Positions 23,949 through 33,074 of a stretch of 64,000 nt of DNA are shown here, in pieces (within the stretch, counting starts at the first letter, position 1; each line of letters begins with the position of its first letter). Below the pieces are notes generated by a model. That model had not been told where the DNA came from. It saw only the letters and a program-made list of their open reading frames with translations, and made no database searches. The position numbers were made by a program, and so were the translations under genes. The stretch comes from JAAUTS01 sp034440395 (GTDB lineage: Bacteria; Verrucomicrobiota; Verrucomicrobiia; Methylacidiphilales; JAAUTS01), in NCBI GenBank assembly GCA_034440395.1, contig JAWXBW010000047.1, positions 1 through 64,000 of the forward strand, written 5' to 3'.

Positions 23949-26243
23949 TTAAGGCTGGGCGGTTTGCTTTTCCCGAACAGCCACGGCCGACTTCGGTGAG
24001 TTTTTATCCGTAATAACAATGAGGTCGCGCAAAATTCTTAAGGCTTCACGCAAATGAAGATCAGCCGCAAACATTTCCGCCGGAGTTAGCTCTTCGATTG
24101 GCTTACCATCTTCATCTTCATTATCTTGAAAGCGGGTCTTAGAGCTCTTAGGTGCCGCCGTGGTGCCTTCAAGATTATCAAAAGTAATGTTCAAAATGCT
24201 GGGGCTATCTTTGGATAAGGCTTTTATTGCCAACTTGCGCTCGTCTATGCGTTTTTTATCAGCACTTTTTTCTTCTTTTCGATCTATTTCGTTTAAGGAA
24301 ACACGTTTATCCTCCAAACGTTTTTTAAGCCGCTCAATGTCGTCAAACATAAATTTAAAGTCAGGATCTTTTTCAATCCTCGATTTAGAATTAAGCGCTA
24401 GCTCAGATATGGCACCGCCGACTCTGGGCTCCACCAAGCTAAAAGAAGCAGACGGAATTTCATCCCAAGGTAAGGCGTGAGGAAGTTTTTCTTCACCTAA
24501 TTCTAAATAGTCATTAATAGAAGGAAGAATCACATCTGGAACCACACCACGGTTTTGAGTAGAGTGTCCGTTGGGTAAATAGAATTTTTGAATGGTTAAT
24601 TTGATGGCGCCTGCATCTGGCTTTTTACCGAAGCTGGGTAAGATAAAATTATTAATCTCCGTCACAGTCTGAACCGTCCCCTTTCCATGAGTGCTCTTAT
24701 CTCCAACAATGATGGCGCGTCCGTAATTCTGGAGTGCACCAGCCGCAATCTCAGAAGCGGAGGCACTTAGCTTGTTGGTCATGACAATCAGGGGGCCGTC
24801 GTAAAAAGCTCCGCTTACTTGATCCTCAAGCCTCTGAATGCGTCCCTGAGGGTCTTTAACCTGAACAACGGGTCCTTGGTCGATGAAAAGACCAACTAAA
24901 CGCACGGCCTCGCCTAGCAGCCCGCCGCCGTTATTTCTCAAATCAAGCACGAGACCGTCAATCTTCTTTTCTTTTAATTTTTCAATAAGAATACGCACAT
25001 CATCTGTCGTTCCAGAACTTTCTTGAGAATCCTTGCTTAGGGTCATTTTTTTATCATTAATCGGACCGTAAAAGGAAGGGAGATCAATCACGCCTAAACG
25101 AATCGTTTCTCCATTAGGCCCCTTTTGTTCGATGAGTTTAGCCTTAGCTTTTTGGCTCGTGAGCTTGATCTCATCGCGCACCAGTTTAATTTCATTGCGA
25201 AGGGAAGAATCGGCAGTGGCGGGTATGATGTTGAGTCGCACGGTGGAGCCTTTTTCTCCGCGAATCAGACGCACGGCGTTGCGCAACTTCATATCAACAA
25301 TGTCGATGTATTCCTTGCTTCCTTGAGCTACGGCTACGATACGGTCATTCACCTTCAGTCGTTTATCTAAATCGGCTGGCCCGCCGGGGATAATTTCTTT
25401 AATCGTACAATAACCATCCTCGGTGGAGAGCACAGCACCTATTCCGAAAAGGGAGTTATTCATGTTAATAGCAAAATCTTCTAATGCGCTAGGCCCCAAA
25501 TATTGACTGTGGGGGTCGTAGAGCATGGAGAGAGATGAGAGATAGGTCTGGATGATTTCCTCCTGATCTGTTTCTCCAAAAGTTTTACGTAACTGGCTGT
25601 AACGTTTCTTCAAGCGATCCATAGGATTGGCTTCCTTCTTTTCGGCCAAGCGATGAACTAAAAAATCATACTTTATTTTTTGTTCCCAAAGTAAGTCCGC
25701 CTCCTTGTCGTTTGCGGGCCAAGGGGATTTGCCCCGATCTGGTGCATAGAAATCTTTTTGAGTAAAATCAAAGGGTTCTTCCATTCTCTGGGCTACTTTG
25801 TCCAAACGTGTATTTAGTCGTTTCTTGAAAACGGCAAAAATATCAAAGGCCGCATCCAGATTACCTTCCGAAATTTTTTTCCCCAGCGTGCCGCCATACT
25901 TGCTTTCAAAGAGATCTAAATCTGATTGTAGAAAAAAGAGATGATTATAGTCCAAGCTCTTCATATATGCATCAATCCATTCCTTGGATGTTTCTGCATC
26001 AATGGGGTGCTTGGCGAAATGTTGTTCCTGAAGAAATCTGGCAATAAGCTCAGCCGCTTTCTGATAGACTTGTAGTGACTCGGCACGGGGTGCCTTCTGC
26101 TCAGTAGTAGGTTGAACCTGAGTTTCTTTGAGTTCAACTTTAGGCTCTATTTTTTCTTTAGCAGAGCAGCCCGTGACGAGTGCTATAATAGAAAAAATAA
26201 CAAGAAGTAAACTTAACGATTTTTTATGGTCATATAATAACAT
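23949..26243 (-). CDS. Carboxy-terminal processing protease (Tsp/Prc type, S41), lipoprotein
   Basis: Periplasmic tail-specific protease that trims or degrades proteins from their C-terminus. The signal peptide ends in LVTGC, a lipobox, so the protein is probably lipid-anchored. A helical N-terminal region (about 40-230) is followed by a PDZ domain (GIGAVLSTEDGYCTIKEII... GPADLDKRLKVNDRI). The S41 core has VLDLRNNGGGLLGEAV, the SASASEIAAGAL segment with the catalytic Ser, and STHGKGTVQ with the catalytic Lys. The C-terminal part (about 600-764), rich in Lys and Glu, matches the DUF3340-type tail of Prc. At 764 residues it is longer than E. coli Prc. The gene is divergent from the tolC gene. 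Confidence 0.92.
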   Translation of the reverse strand: MLLYDHKKSLSLLLVIFSIIALVTGCSAKEKIEPKVELKETQVQPTTEQKAPRAESLQVYQKAAELIARFLQEQHFAKHPIDAETSKEWIDAYMKSLDYNHLFFLQSDLDLFESKYGGTLGKKISEGNLDAAFDIFAVFKKRLNTRLDKVAQRMEEPFDFTQKDFYAPDRGKSPWPANDKEADLLWEQKIKYDFLVHRLAEKKEANPMDRLKKRYSQLRKTFGETDQEEIIQTYLSSLSMLYDPHSQYLGPSALEDFAINMNNSLFGIGAVLSTEDGYCTIKEIIPGGPADLDKRLKVNDRIVAVAQGSKEYIDIVDMKLRNAVRLIRGEKGSTVRLNIIPATADSSLRNEIKLVRDEIKLTSQKAKAKLIEQKGPNGETIRLGVIDLPSFYGPINDKKMTLSKDSQESSGTTDDVRILIEKLKEKKIDGLVLDLRNNGGGLLGEAVRLVGLFIDQGPVVQVKDPQGRIQRLEDQVSGAFYDGPLIVMTNKLSASASEIAAGALQNYGRAIIVGDKSTHGKGTVQTVTEINNFILPSFGKKPDAGAIKLTIQKFYLPNGHSTQNRGVVPDVILPSINDYLELGEEKLPHALPWDEIPSASFSLVEPRVGGAISELALNSKSRIEKDPDFKFMFDDIERLKKRLEDKRVSLNEIDRKEEKSADKKRIDERKLAIKALSKDSPSILNITFDNLEGTTAAPKSSKTRFQDNEDEDGKPIEELTPAEMFAADLHLREALRILRDLIVITDKNSPKSAVAVREKQTAQP

Positions 26244-26418
26244 AATCTAAGCATCAGCGTAGGGCATCTAACCCGTTTGTCACGTTACAGATGAGAAAGG
26301 CCGCAAGGAAACGCTTCTTAGGAGAGCAAAAACTGCCTATTATTCTAGACTTTTGGAGGCTCCATCCACCTATTTATCTTACGATTGCAGAAACATTATT
26401 TACTGCTAATCTCCCTTC

Positions 26419-27831
26419 ATGTGTGGTTTGTCATCAACGTTGTTCTGGAACAGGCCTATGCCCGGCTTCTTTGCGCTGGTGGCTATTTTGGTTTATAGCA
26501 GCTTGAGCCTGCCCTGCTCTGCCCAGACTGCCCCCACAGAACCCCTTAATGAAAAACTAAGCCCCAGCCAGCGTTTATCCCCCCAGGCCTTTCACGGGGA
26601 GGCTCTTAGTCTAAGCATGTGCTATGAATTAGCCCTTCTACGCATGGAGACTTTAGGGCTCAGCGAACAAGACGTGCGCATCGCCCAAGCCCGCTACCGT
26701 GAGGCTATCGGCGCAGTTCTTCCTAGTGTCAAAGTAATCGGAGAACAATACATCTTTAAAGATCGTGGTAACGACTTTGGCTCCCCCGTTTCAGGGGGCG
26801 GCTTTAGTAGTGAAAATTTGCAACCCCGCCAAGCCCGCGTGAACCTTAAAGTCCCCCTCTTCTCGGGTCTGCGCGATATCGAGATAGCTAGGGCAGCTCG
26901 TGCTGAAATTGACGGAAATAGGCTAACCGCTGCCCGCCTGCGCCAAAACCTCTACCTTAACGTAGCCGAATCCTATTACCAAACCCTAAACTATGAGGCC
27001 GATCTGCGCCTCCTTGCTTCTATTGAAAAAACTCTCCTGGAACGTAACGATGTCCTAGAAAAACGCGTTAAACTCGGTAAGTCCCGCGACAGTGAACAAT
27101 TCCAAGCCCGCACCACACTAGCCCAAGCCCGTGTTAGCGTGGAAAAAACTAAAGGCCTCCTCGCCGCCACTCGCGAAATGCTCGCCTTCCTCATCGGAGT
27201 TCCTGCCACTCAGTGGAATCTGCAGCCAGACCTGACCGCCACGCCCAGTGGCTTAGAGTTAGGCTCTTACCTCTCCCTCACCGCCAATCGCCCAGACGTG
27301 TTGGCTGCCGTCCAGTCCCAACGCTCTGCCCGAGCCCAACTCTCCGCCGCCAAAGGCGAACATTTTCCTAAAGTGTCCTTTGAAGGAAACTACACCTTTT
27401 ACGATTCTGACAGCCAACGTGATGGGGATTGGTCGGGCTTCCTTACCTTAGAAATTCCTCTCTTTGATGGTGGCTCGATCGAAGCGCGGGTAGATCAAAA
27501 CAAAGCGCTCTTCACTAAGAAGAAGCTCGACCTCTCCCAGCTTGAGCGCGAGGCCGAACGCGACGTGCGCACGACTTTTAACCAATTTAACGCTTCCCTC
27601 GCTGAGCTGGCCAGCCTCCGTGAGGCGGTTAAAACAGCAGAGCTTAATTTCCAAGCACAACAGTCTGATTACGATCTCCGCGTCGTCAATAACCTCGACG
27701 TGTTGGACGCACTGCAAACCCTCCATGATTTGCGCCGTAACGAAAGTGCTGCCCGGACCGACGTGCGCCTTAATTTAATCAAACTTTACATAGCCGCTGG
27801 TGCCACGGGAACTCAGCTAACTAAGAAATAA
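26419..27831 (+). CDS. TolC-family outer-membrane efflux channel
   Basis: Forms the trimeric outer-membrane exit duct of an efflux system. An N-terminal hydrophobic signal (about FFALVAILVYSSLSL) precedes two tandem OEP domains: residues 60-250 with LPSVKVIGEQYIFKD and VNLKVPLFSG, and 265-465 with FPKVSFEGNYTFYD, LEIPLFDGG and long coiled-coil helices rich in Ala, Arg and Gln. The 470-residue length is normal. The start could also be ATG 26458, 13 codons in, which would shorten the signal peptide. The RND pump gene follows after 42 bases. No membrane-fusion protein gene is found in the locus. Confidence 0.88.
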   Translation: MCGLSSTLFWNRPMPGFFALVAILVYSSLSLPCSAQTAPTEPLNEKLSPSQRLSPQAFHGEALSLSMCYELALLRMETLGLSEQDVRIAQARYREAIGAVLPSVKVIGEQYIFKDRGNDFGSPVSGGGFSSENLQPRQARVNLKVPLFSGLRDIEIARAARAEIDGNRLTAARLRQNLYLNVAESYYQTLNYEADLRLLASIEKTLLERNDVLEKRVKLGKSRDSEQFQARTTLAQARVSVEKTKGLLAATREMLAFLIGVPATQWNLQPDLTATPSGLELGSYLSLTANRPDVLAAVQSQRSARAQLSAAKGEHFPKVSFEGNYTFYDSDSQRDGDWSGFLTLEIPLFDGGSIEARVDQNKALFTKKKLDLSQLEREAERDVRTTFNQFNASLAELASLREAVKTAELNFQAQQSDYDLRVVNNLDVLDALQTLHDLRRNESAARTDVRLNLIKLYIAAGATGTQLTKK

Positions 27832-27873
27832 GGTTGAAGCACTTCACCTTAATTAACCTTCGATTTATTGACT

Positions 27874-30800
27874 ATGAGTTTAACTGAAATATCTGTCCGC
27901 CGTCCCGTCTTTGCTTGGATGCTCATGTCCGCCCTGATTATTTTTGGGGCGATTTGTTTTGGTCGGCTCGGGGTCAGCCTCTTGCCTGACGTAGAAGTTC
28001 CTAACGTCTTGGTGCAGATATCTTGGCCAGGTGCCGCACCAGAAGTAATGGAGACGGAAATCGTAGACCAGATGGAACAAGCACTGGTCAATGTCTCAGG
28101 TATTAAAAACCTCAACTCAACCATTTTTCAAGGCAGCGCGCAAATTAGCCTTGAGTTTTACCCCGGTCGTAACGCCGACGCCGCCCTTCTCGAAGTTCAG
28201 ACCAATATCAACCGCGTCCGACTCCCTCTTCAAGTGGAGCAACCACTCATCCTCAAGGTTAACCCAACCGATCAAGAAATCATGTGGCTAGGTATCAGCA
28301 GTAATGAGCGCAGTATGTTAGAGCTGACAGTCTATGCCGAACGCTATTTGCGAGATAAATTTCAAGTCCTGCCTGGGGTTGGGCAACTCATCCTCAGTGG
28401 TTTTGCTGAGCGCAACTTACGTGTCTGGGTCGATCACGATAAATTGTCGCAATATGACCTCACCATCCTCGACGTGCAGAATGCGCTCCGCACCCAGCAC
28501 GTCGAACAGGCCGCTGGAATTTTAGAAAATAAGCAGCAAGAAATTAACGTCCGCCTCATGGGTGAAGGCATGACGACGGCGGAAGTCGGGGAAATTCTCA
28601 TCAAACAACGCGGTGGCCTACCCATTTATAATTCCGTCATCCGCCTGAGCGACGTAGCTCTAATAGAAGACGGCCTCAATGATGTGCGCTCCATCACCAA
28701 GATAGCTGGAGTGCGTGGTGGCGGGATCGGGTTCCGCAAACAGCGCGGAGCTAACTCCATTGAGGTGGCAAACGCGATCAAAAAAACGATCGAAGAGATT
28801 CGGCCAACTTTACCCAAAGATATTAAGATTGAAATGAACTACGACGAGTCGAAGTTCACGTCTGAGGCGGTGGAGGAGACGGAATTTACCCTGATCATTT
28901 CTGCTATTCTTACCGCCCTTGTTTGCTGGCTTTTCCTCGGCTCCCTTTCCAGCACTTTTAACGTCACCATGTCTATCCCAACTTCTGTTCTGGGAACTTT
29001 TATTATTCTCTACTTTTTTGGTTTTACCCTAAACATGTTTTCTTTATTAGCACTATCACTAGCTATCGGCGTAGTGGTAGACGACGCCATCATGGTGCTG
29101 GAAAACATCGTCCGGCACATGGAGATGGGGAAAGATCGTGTACAAGCCGCTATAGATGGCACGAAGGAGATTACGGGCCCAGCCATTGCTTCCACTCTGG
29201 CTGTTATCGCCGTTTTCCTCCCTGTTGCCTTCGTCCAAGGAACCGTTGGCCAGTTTCTCTTTCAATTCGGCATAACGATTTCCGCCGCCGTGGCACTCTC
29301 CCTCGTCGAGGCCCTCACCCTTACGCCCATGCGTTGCTCCATCTTCCTCTCCGTTAAGCGCGGTAATTTTATCACCAAGGGCGTGGATTCTTTCATGGAA
29401 AGGCTGACGCTCTCTTATCGACAAGCTCTACCTTTCTGCCTGCACCACCGGCTCCTTATCTTCGGGGCATTCATCGTTATCTTTTTAGTAACGCTTTTCG
29501 TTGCGACGAAAGTTCCTGGTGAATTCTCCCCAGCTCAAGACCAAGGCACGCTCCTCGTGCGCTTTGAAACACCCGTCGGCTCATCCCTCCCCTACACAGA
29601 AGAGCGTTTAGCGGAAGCGGAAAAAATCATTTCGGCACGTCCAGAAACGCGCACCTATTTCTTAGCCGCTGGCAGTTTCTTTGATGGGAATGTTAACAAT
29701 GGAATCATGTTCGTTGATTTGAAGCCTAAGTCGGAACGTAAACTCACCCAGCAGGAGATGATGTTAGAATTAAGACCTGAACTTGAAAAAATCCCGAATT
29801 TAAAATCCTTTCTTATCGATCTTTCTAAAGGTGGTCCCGACGGCGGTCTAGGCTTCCCCATCACCTTTACTCTGCAAGGACCTAACTTGAATGTGCTTAA
29901 AACTGAGTCGAGCCGCTTGATTGATTGGATGAAAAAAGAGAATTTAGCCGTGGACTTAAACACGGACTTTAAGGAGGGCCAACCCGAACTACGTGTCACC
30001 ATAGATCGAGCAGCCGCCTCAGCACGCGGCGTAACGGTGCAAGCTGTTTCCGAAACCATCGCAGCAGCCGTCGGCGGCGTGCGCGAGGGTAAGTTCACCA
30101 ACGATGACCGTCGCTATGATGTGCGCATACGTTTGCAAGCAGACGAGCGCACCCAAGTCGAAGATTTAGATAAACTCACCGTGCGTAATATCTATGGAGA
30201 AATTGTTCCAATCAAAGAAGTAATCAAAACAGAACTAGTTTCCAGCCTGCAAACCATTTCCCGTCGCAACCGAGAGCGTTCCATCACTCTTACGGGAAAC
30301 CCAGCTCCTGGCATCGCTGAAAATATTTCACTGGCTCGGATTAAGGAATATGCAGCCCAGACCTTGCCCTCAGGCTATCGTTTGATTCCTTCTCAATCCG
30401 CTGAGACCAATGCACAGTTCGGTAAGGATATGGGTCTAGCATTAGCTTTAGGGCTTCTAGTCGCTTATATGATTTTAGCGGCACAATTTAACAGTTTTGC
30501 GCAACCTTTAATTATTCTCTTAGCCATACCCTTTGCCTTAAGCGGAGCCGCCTTAGGACTTTTTGCCTTTGGCCAAACATGGAATCTTTTCAGCATCATC
30601 GGTCTTCTTTTATTGTTCGGAATCGTAAAGAAAAATTCCATTTTGCTTGTGGAATTCACCGATAAAGTGCGAGAACATGAAAAGCTAGCGCCAGACGATG
30701 CCTTGCTAAAAGCCTGTCCTATTCGCCTGCGTCCTGTGCTCATGACTTCTTTTGCCACCATAGCAGCCGCTATTCCCCCAGCCCTCGCCTTTGGGCCTGG

Positions 30801-30972
30801 AGCGGAGAGCCGTGTGCCGATGGCTTTAACCATCCTTTGCGGCTCTCTAGTTTCCATGTTAGCCACTTTGTTTATTGTCCCCTGCGCTTACAGTTTAGTG
30901 GAAAGTATCCGGACGTGGCTTAGGAGTAAATTTTTTAACGTGCCGGCGTCGCCCTCCCCTTCATCATCTTAA
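27874..30972 (+). CDS. RND-family (HAE1/AcrB-like) efflux permease
   Basis: Proton-driven inner-membrane exporter of 1032 residues. Twelve hydrophobic helices are arranged as in AcrB, with two large periplasmic loops. The N-terminus SVRRPVFAWMLMSALIIFG is typical. Helix 4 has the proton-relay pair in GVVVDDAIMVLENIVRH, and helix 10 carries the matching Lys in FGIVKKNSILLVEFTD. Other family marks are SLGFPITF-like loops and the GAESRVPMA stretch near the end. ATG 27874 was chosen over an in-frame TTG two codons upstream. It is co-transcribed with the tolC-like gene. Substrate is unknown; no adaptor gene is adjacent. Confidence 0.93.
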   Translation: MSLTEISVRRPVFAWMLMSALIIFGAICFGRLGVSLLPDVEVPNVLVQISWPGAAPEVMETEIVDQMEQALVNVSGIKNLNSTIFQGSAQISLEFYPGRNADAALLEVQTNINRVRLPLQVEQPLILKVNPTDQEIMWLGISSNERSMLELTVYAERYLRDKFQVLPGVGQLILSGFAERNLRVWVDHDKLSQYDLTILDVQNALRTQHVEQAAGILENKQQEINVRLMGEGMTTAEVGEILIKQRGGLPIYNSVIRLSDVALIEDGLNDVRSITKIAGVRGGGIGFRKQRGANSIEVANAIKKTIEEIRPTLPKDIKIEMNYDESKFTSEAVEETEFTLIISAILTALVCWLFLGSLSSTFNVTMSIPTSVLGTFIILYFFGFTLNMFSLLALSLAIGVVVDDAIMVLENIVRHMEMGKDRVQAAIDGTKEITGPAIASTLAVIAVFLPVAFVQGTVGQFLFQFGITISAAVALSLVEALTLTPMRCSIFLSVKRGNFITKGVDSFMERLTLSYRQALPFCLHHRLLIFGAFIVIFLVTLFVATKVPGEFSPAQDQGTLLVRFETPVGSSLPYTEERLAEAEKIISARPETRTYFLAAGSFFDGNVNNGIMFVDLKPKSERKLTQQEMMLELRPELEKIPNLKSFLIDLSKGGPDGGLGFPITFTLQGPNLNVLKTESSRLIDWMKKENLAVDLNTDFKEGQPELRVTIDRAAASARGVTVQAVSETIAAAVGGVREGKFTNDDRRYDVRIRLQADERTQVEDLDKLTVRNIYGEIVPIKEVIKTELVSSLQTISRRNRERSITLTGNPAPGIAENISLARIKEYAAQTLPSGYRLIPSQSAETNAQFGKDMGLALALGLLVAYMILAAQFNSFAQPLIILLAIPFALSGAALGLFAFGQTWNLFSIIGLLLLFGIVKKNSILLVEFTDKVREHEKLAPDDALLKACPIRLRPVLMTSFATIAAAIPPALAFGPGAESRVPMALTILCGSLVSMLATLFIVPCAYSLVESIRTWLRSKFFNVPASPSPSSS

Positions 30973-31093
30973 AACCGTAAACGCTGAGCGAGCCCTCCGC
31001 ATTCCTTTATTGCCTTTTACATCCATCTGTACAAAGTAATGAAGGAGTTCGTTAAAAACCCTATTATACCTAACCCCAACCTAGGAAAAACTT

Positions 31094-31195
31094 ATGTCAA
31101 AAGCCCAAGATTCTCGTAAAGAAACCAAAAAGAAACCCGCCAAAACCAAATCGGAAAAGAAAGCTGCTAAGATCGAGAAGCAGAAAAATCGCTAA
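31094..31195 (+). CDS. Tiny lysine-rich protein (33 aa)
   Basis: A 33-codon frame in the gap between the RND and panD genes. It begins MSKAQDSRKETKKKPAKTKS and ends with KKAAKIEKQKNR. About two fifths of the residues are Lys or Arg, with no hydrophobic core. An AGGA lies 8 bases upstream of ATG 31094, which supports translation. Very similar short MSK...KKxPAKT...KEKKA proteins are scattered through bacterial genomes as hypotheticals. It may bind nucleic acid or be intrinsically disordered (inference). Confidence 0.65.
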   Translation: MSKAQDSRKETKKKPAKTKSEKKAAKIEKQKNR

Positions 31196-31311
31196 GCCTT
31201 CTAACTTAACTTTCGCATGCGCTGTGCAGTAAATTAGGACGGCACACCTTTCTCCGCACCTAGCCTAAAATCTGGCTAGTTATTTAAAAGCTCTTCGCTA
31301 TATTGTTCTCC

Positions 31312-31659
31312 ATGTTACGCCATTTACTGAAGTCTAAGCTGCACCGTGCCTTCATCACGGACGCCAATGTCGAATACGAAGGGAGCATCACGATCCCTGA
31401 AGATCTCATGGGCTTGACCAATCTTTGGGAGGGCGAAAAAGTCCTCGTTACCTCCATCACGAGTGGTGCACGATTAGAAACGTATGTGCAAAAGGGCGTG
31501 GCTGGTTCTGGTAAAATTATTGTGAATGGCGGGGCTGCTCATCTCATTAAACAAGGGGAGCGTGTGAGTATCATGGCCTTTGCCAGCTCCGATATTCCGA
31601 TCGAACCCCGGCGGATTCTTTGCAATGATCAGAATGAAGTTATCTCGACCTATCGTTAA
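31312..31659 (+). CDS. panD: Aspartate 1-decarboxylase
   Basis: Makes beta-alanine from aspartate for pantothenate and CoA synthesis. PanD self-cleaves at Gly24-Ser25 to give the pyruvoyl cofactor; the site is visible in VEYEGSITI. Other features are MLRHLLKSKLHRA at the N-terminus, the ETYVQKGVAGSGKIIVNGGAA segment with substrate-binding residues and the VSIMAFA strand. The 115-residue length is typical. ATG 31312 matches the family N-terminus better than the TTG three codons upstream. The gene is convergent with the anti-sigma gene. No other pantothenate gene is nearby. Confidence 0.95.
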   Translation: MLRHLLKSKLHRAFITDANVEYEGSITIPEDLMGLTNLWEGEKVLVTSITSGARLETYVQKGVAGSGKIIVNGGAAHLIKQGERVSIMAFASSDIPIEPRRILCNDQNEVISTYR

Positions 31660-31675
31660 CCAAAGCAAAGCGTAG

Positions 31676-32425
31676 TTAAAGAAAATCTGCGATCCGCACG
31701 CCAGGATCGTGCCCGACGAGGACATAGGCATTCATTTCGTCATACCATGTTGCGATTGGTAACCCACCGATACGGGTGATTTCCTTCACTTGCCGCTCAG
31801 GCAAATTCCCGAGTATTTGCCTATTTAAAATGAATAAGTGGGCTACTTGATTTTGCTGATCTTTAAAACAAACCATGGCTAAGCGGTGACCTCTCCAGTC
31901 GATGACACGACATCCAAAGGCCTTACTCTGACCGATGCCACCACTCACGTTAATGCGTGAAGCTAATTTCTGAGCAATCACCCAGTCTATGACCTGGCCT
32001 TGCTCTTGAGATGTGTAATCTAGATTCATGCCCTGATCGATAAAGCTCCCGGCTAATTGTGCTACGTCATCACGATATTCGGCTAGAGTAGGCTTAAGAA
32101 GGGATGTTGGCCGCATGAAAATCCCTAAACCTAAAACAACGAAAAGAACCGCTGCTAAAGCCCAGCCGTAAGGATGATTCCACCAAGGTTTGCTCAAGCA
32201 TTCTTGCCGAGAGGTAAGGATGGTAGTTTTTAAATCTTTAGGCACACAACAGCAAGAAAGTTTGTCACAGATTAGACGGTCAAAAGTCTGTTGCTCTGCC
32301 AACCACTGCGCTAGCTCGGGATCACATTTAGCCTGCTCCAACGCTTCTTTCATACGTGGATCTTGCGCCTCCTGACCATCGGGTCGATAGGCACTTAAGA
32401 GTAGTTTAGCTTCTGAATTATCCAC
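31676..32425 (-). CDS. Predicted transmembrane anti-sigma factor
   Basis: A 249-residue protein overlapping the ECF sigma gene by 8 bases, the usual position for an anti-sigma factor. An N-terminal cytoplasmic region (1-85) with an acidic helix and a Cys cluster (CDKLSCCCVPKD) is followed by one transmembrane helix at about 89-105 (WALAAVLFVVLGLGIFM). A periplasmic C-terminal domain of about 140 residues contains WRGHRLAMVCFKDQ. The HxxxCxxC zinc motif of classical ZAS domains is not present, so the sigma-binding mode is uncertain. It probably holds the sigma factor at the membrane until an envelope signal is sensed (inference). Confidence 0.78.
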   Translation of the reverse strand: MDNSEAKLLLSAYRPDGQEAQDPRMKEALEQAKCDPELAQWLAEQQTFDRLICDKLSCCCVPKDLKTTILTSRQECLSKPWWNHPYGWALAAVLFVVLGLGIFMRPTSLLKPTLAEYRDDVAQLAGSFIDQGMNLDYTSQEQGQVIDWVIAQKLASRINVSGGIGQSKAFGCRVIDWRGHRLAMVCFKDQQNQVAHLFILNRQILGNLPERQVKEITRIGGLPIATWYDEMNAYVLVGHDPGVRIADFL

Positions 32426-32978
32426 GGGATTCTCCTTGACGTTGGCCTTCTTGATAGGGGCTTAGATGTATAATTTTAGCAGAAGTTTCTTGTGTAGCTT
32501 GGTGTAGTTTTTTCTTCAATTCTTGTTTACCTCTCGAAAGTCGCGACATGACCGTGCCTATGGGTATGTCTAAGATTTCAGCTATTTCCTGATAGGAATG
32601 TTGTTGTAAGTAAAAAAGCGTAAGGGGTGCGCGGTAAAGGTCATCTACTTTTTGTAAAGCCAGCATGACAGAGTCCCCGTCTAATTTAGTGGCTATCTCC
32701 GAAATGACCACGGGCAGCTCGTGTTCGACTTCACTCACTTCGATTTCAGGGAACTTAAGAAGGCGACGGCGCGAGCCGAGGAATTCGCGGTGCAAGGTCG
32801 TAAAGAGCCAAGTCTTAACTTTTGTGCGGTCAAGAAGCTGATGTCCCTTCGTAGCCCAGCGGTAGAAAGTCTGCTGTGTTAGATCAGCTGCGTCGGCCTC
32901 CCGTTGGCTAAGGCTGTAACCGAAGCGGTAGAGCGGCTCGTAATACTGCTCAACCAATTGTTCAAATGAAAAATCCAT
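32418..32978 (-). CDS. ECF-type RNA polymerase sigma factor
   Basis: Sigma-70 family factor of 186 residues with only regions 2 and 4. Region 2 spans about 5-75 (YYEPLYRFGYSLSQREADAA and DLTQQTFYRW, the core-binding part). Region 4 spans about 105-160 (HSYQEIAEILDIPIGTVMSRLSRGKQELKK), with a clear helix-turn-helix. A variable C-terminal tail is rich in Gln and Glu. Its stop overlaps the start of the anti-sigma gene. It is divergent from the hybrid histidine kinase gene, 96 bases away. Regulon and inducing signal are unknown. Confidence 0.9.
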   Translation of the reverse strand: MDFSFEQLVEQYYEPLYRFGYSLSQREADAADLTQQTFYRWATKGHQLLDRTKVKTWLFTTLHREFLGSRRRLLKFPEIEVSEVEHELPVVISEIATKLDGDSVMLALQKVDDLYRAPLTLFYLQQHSYQEIAEILDIPIGTVMSRLSRGKQELKKKLHQATQETSAKIIHLSPYQEGQRQGESRG

Positions 32979-33074
32979 CTCGTGTAAGACTAGCTAGACC
33001 CCAGCTTTATTCCAACTTTTTCAAATAAATGATTACAAGAAAATCGAGGCATAAGTTATGCTTACTTTAAATCT

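Noticed and set aside
26291..26506. 71-codon frame between the protease and tolC genes
   Set aside because: It overlaps the tolC start in another frame and has no features of its own.
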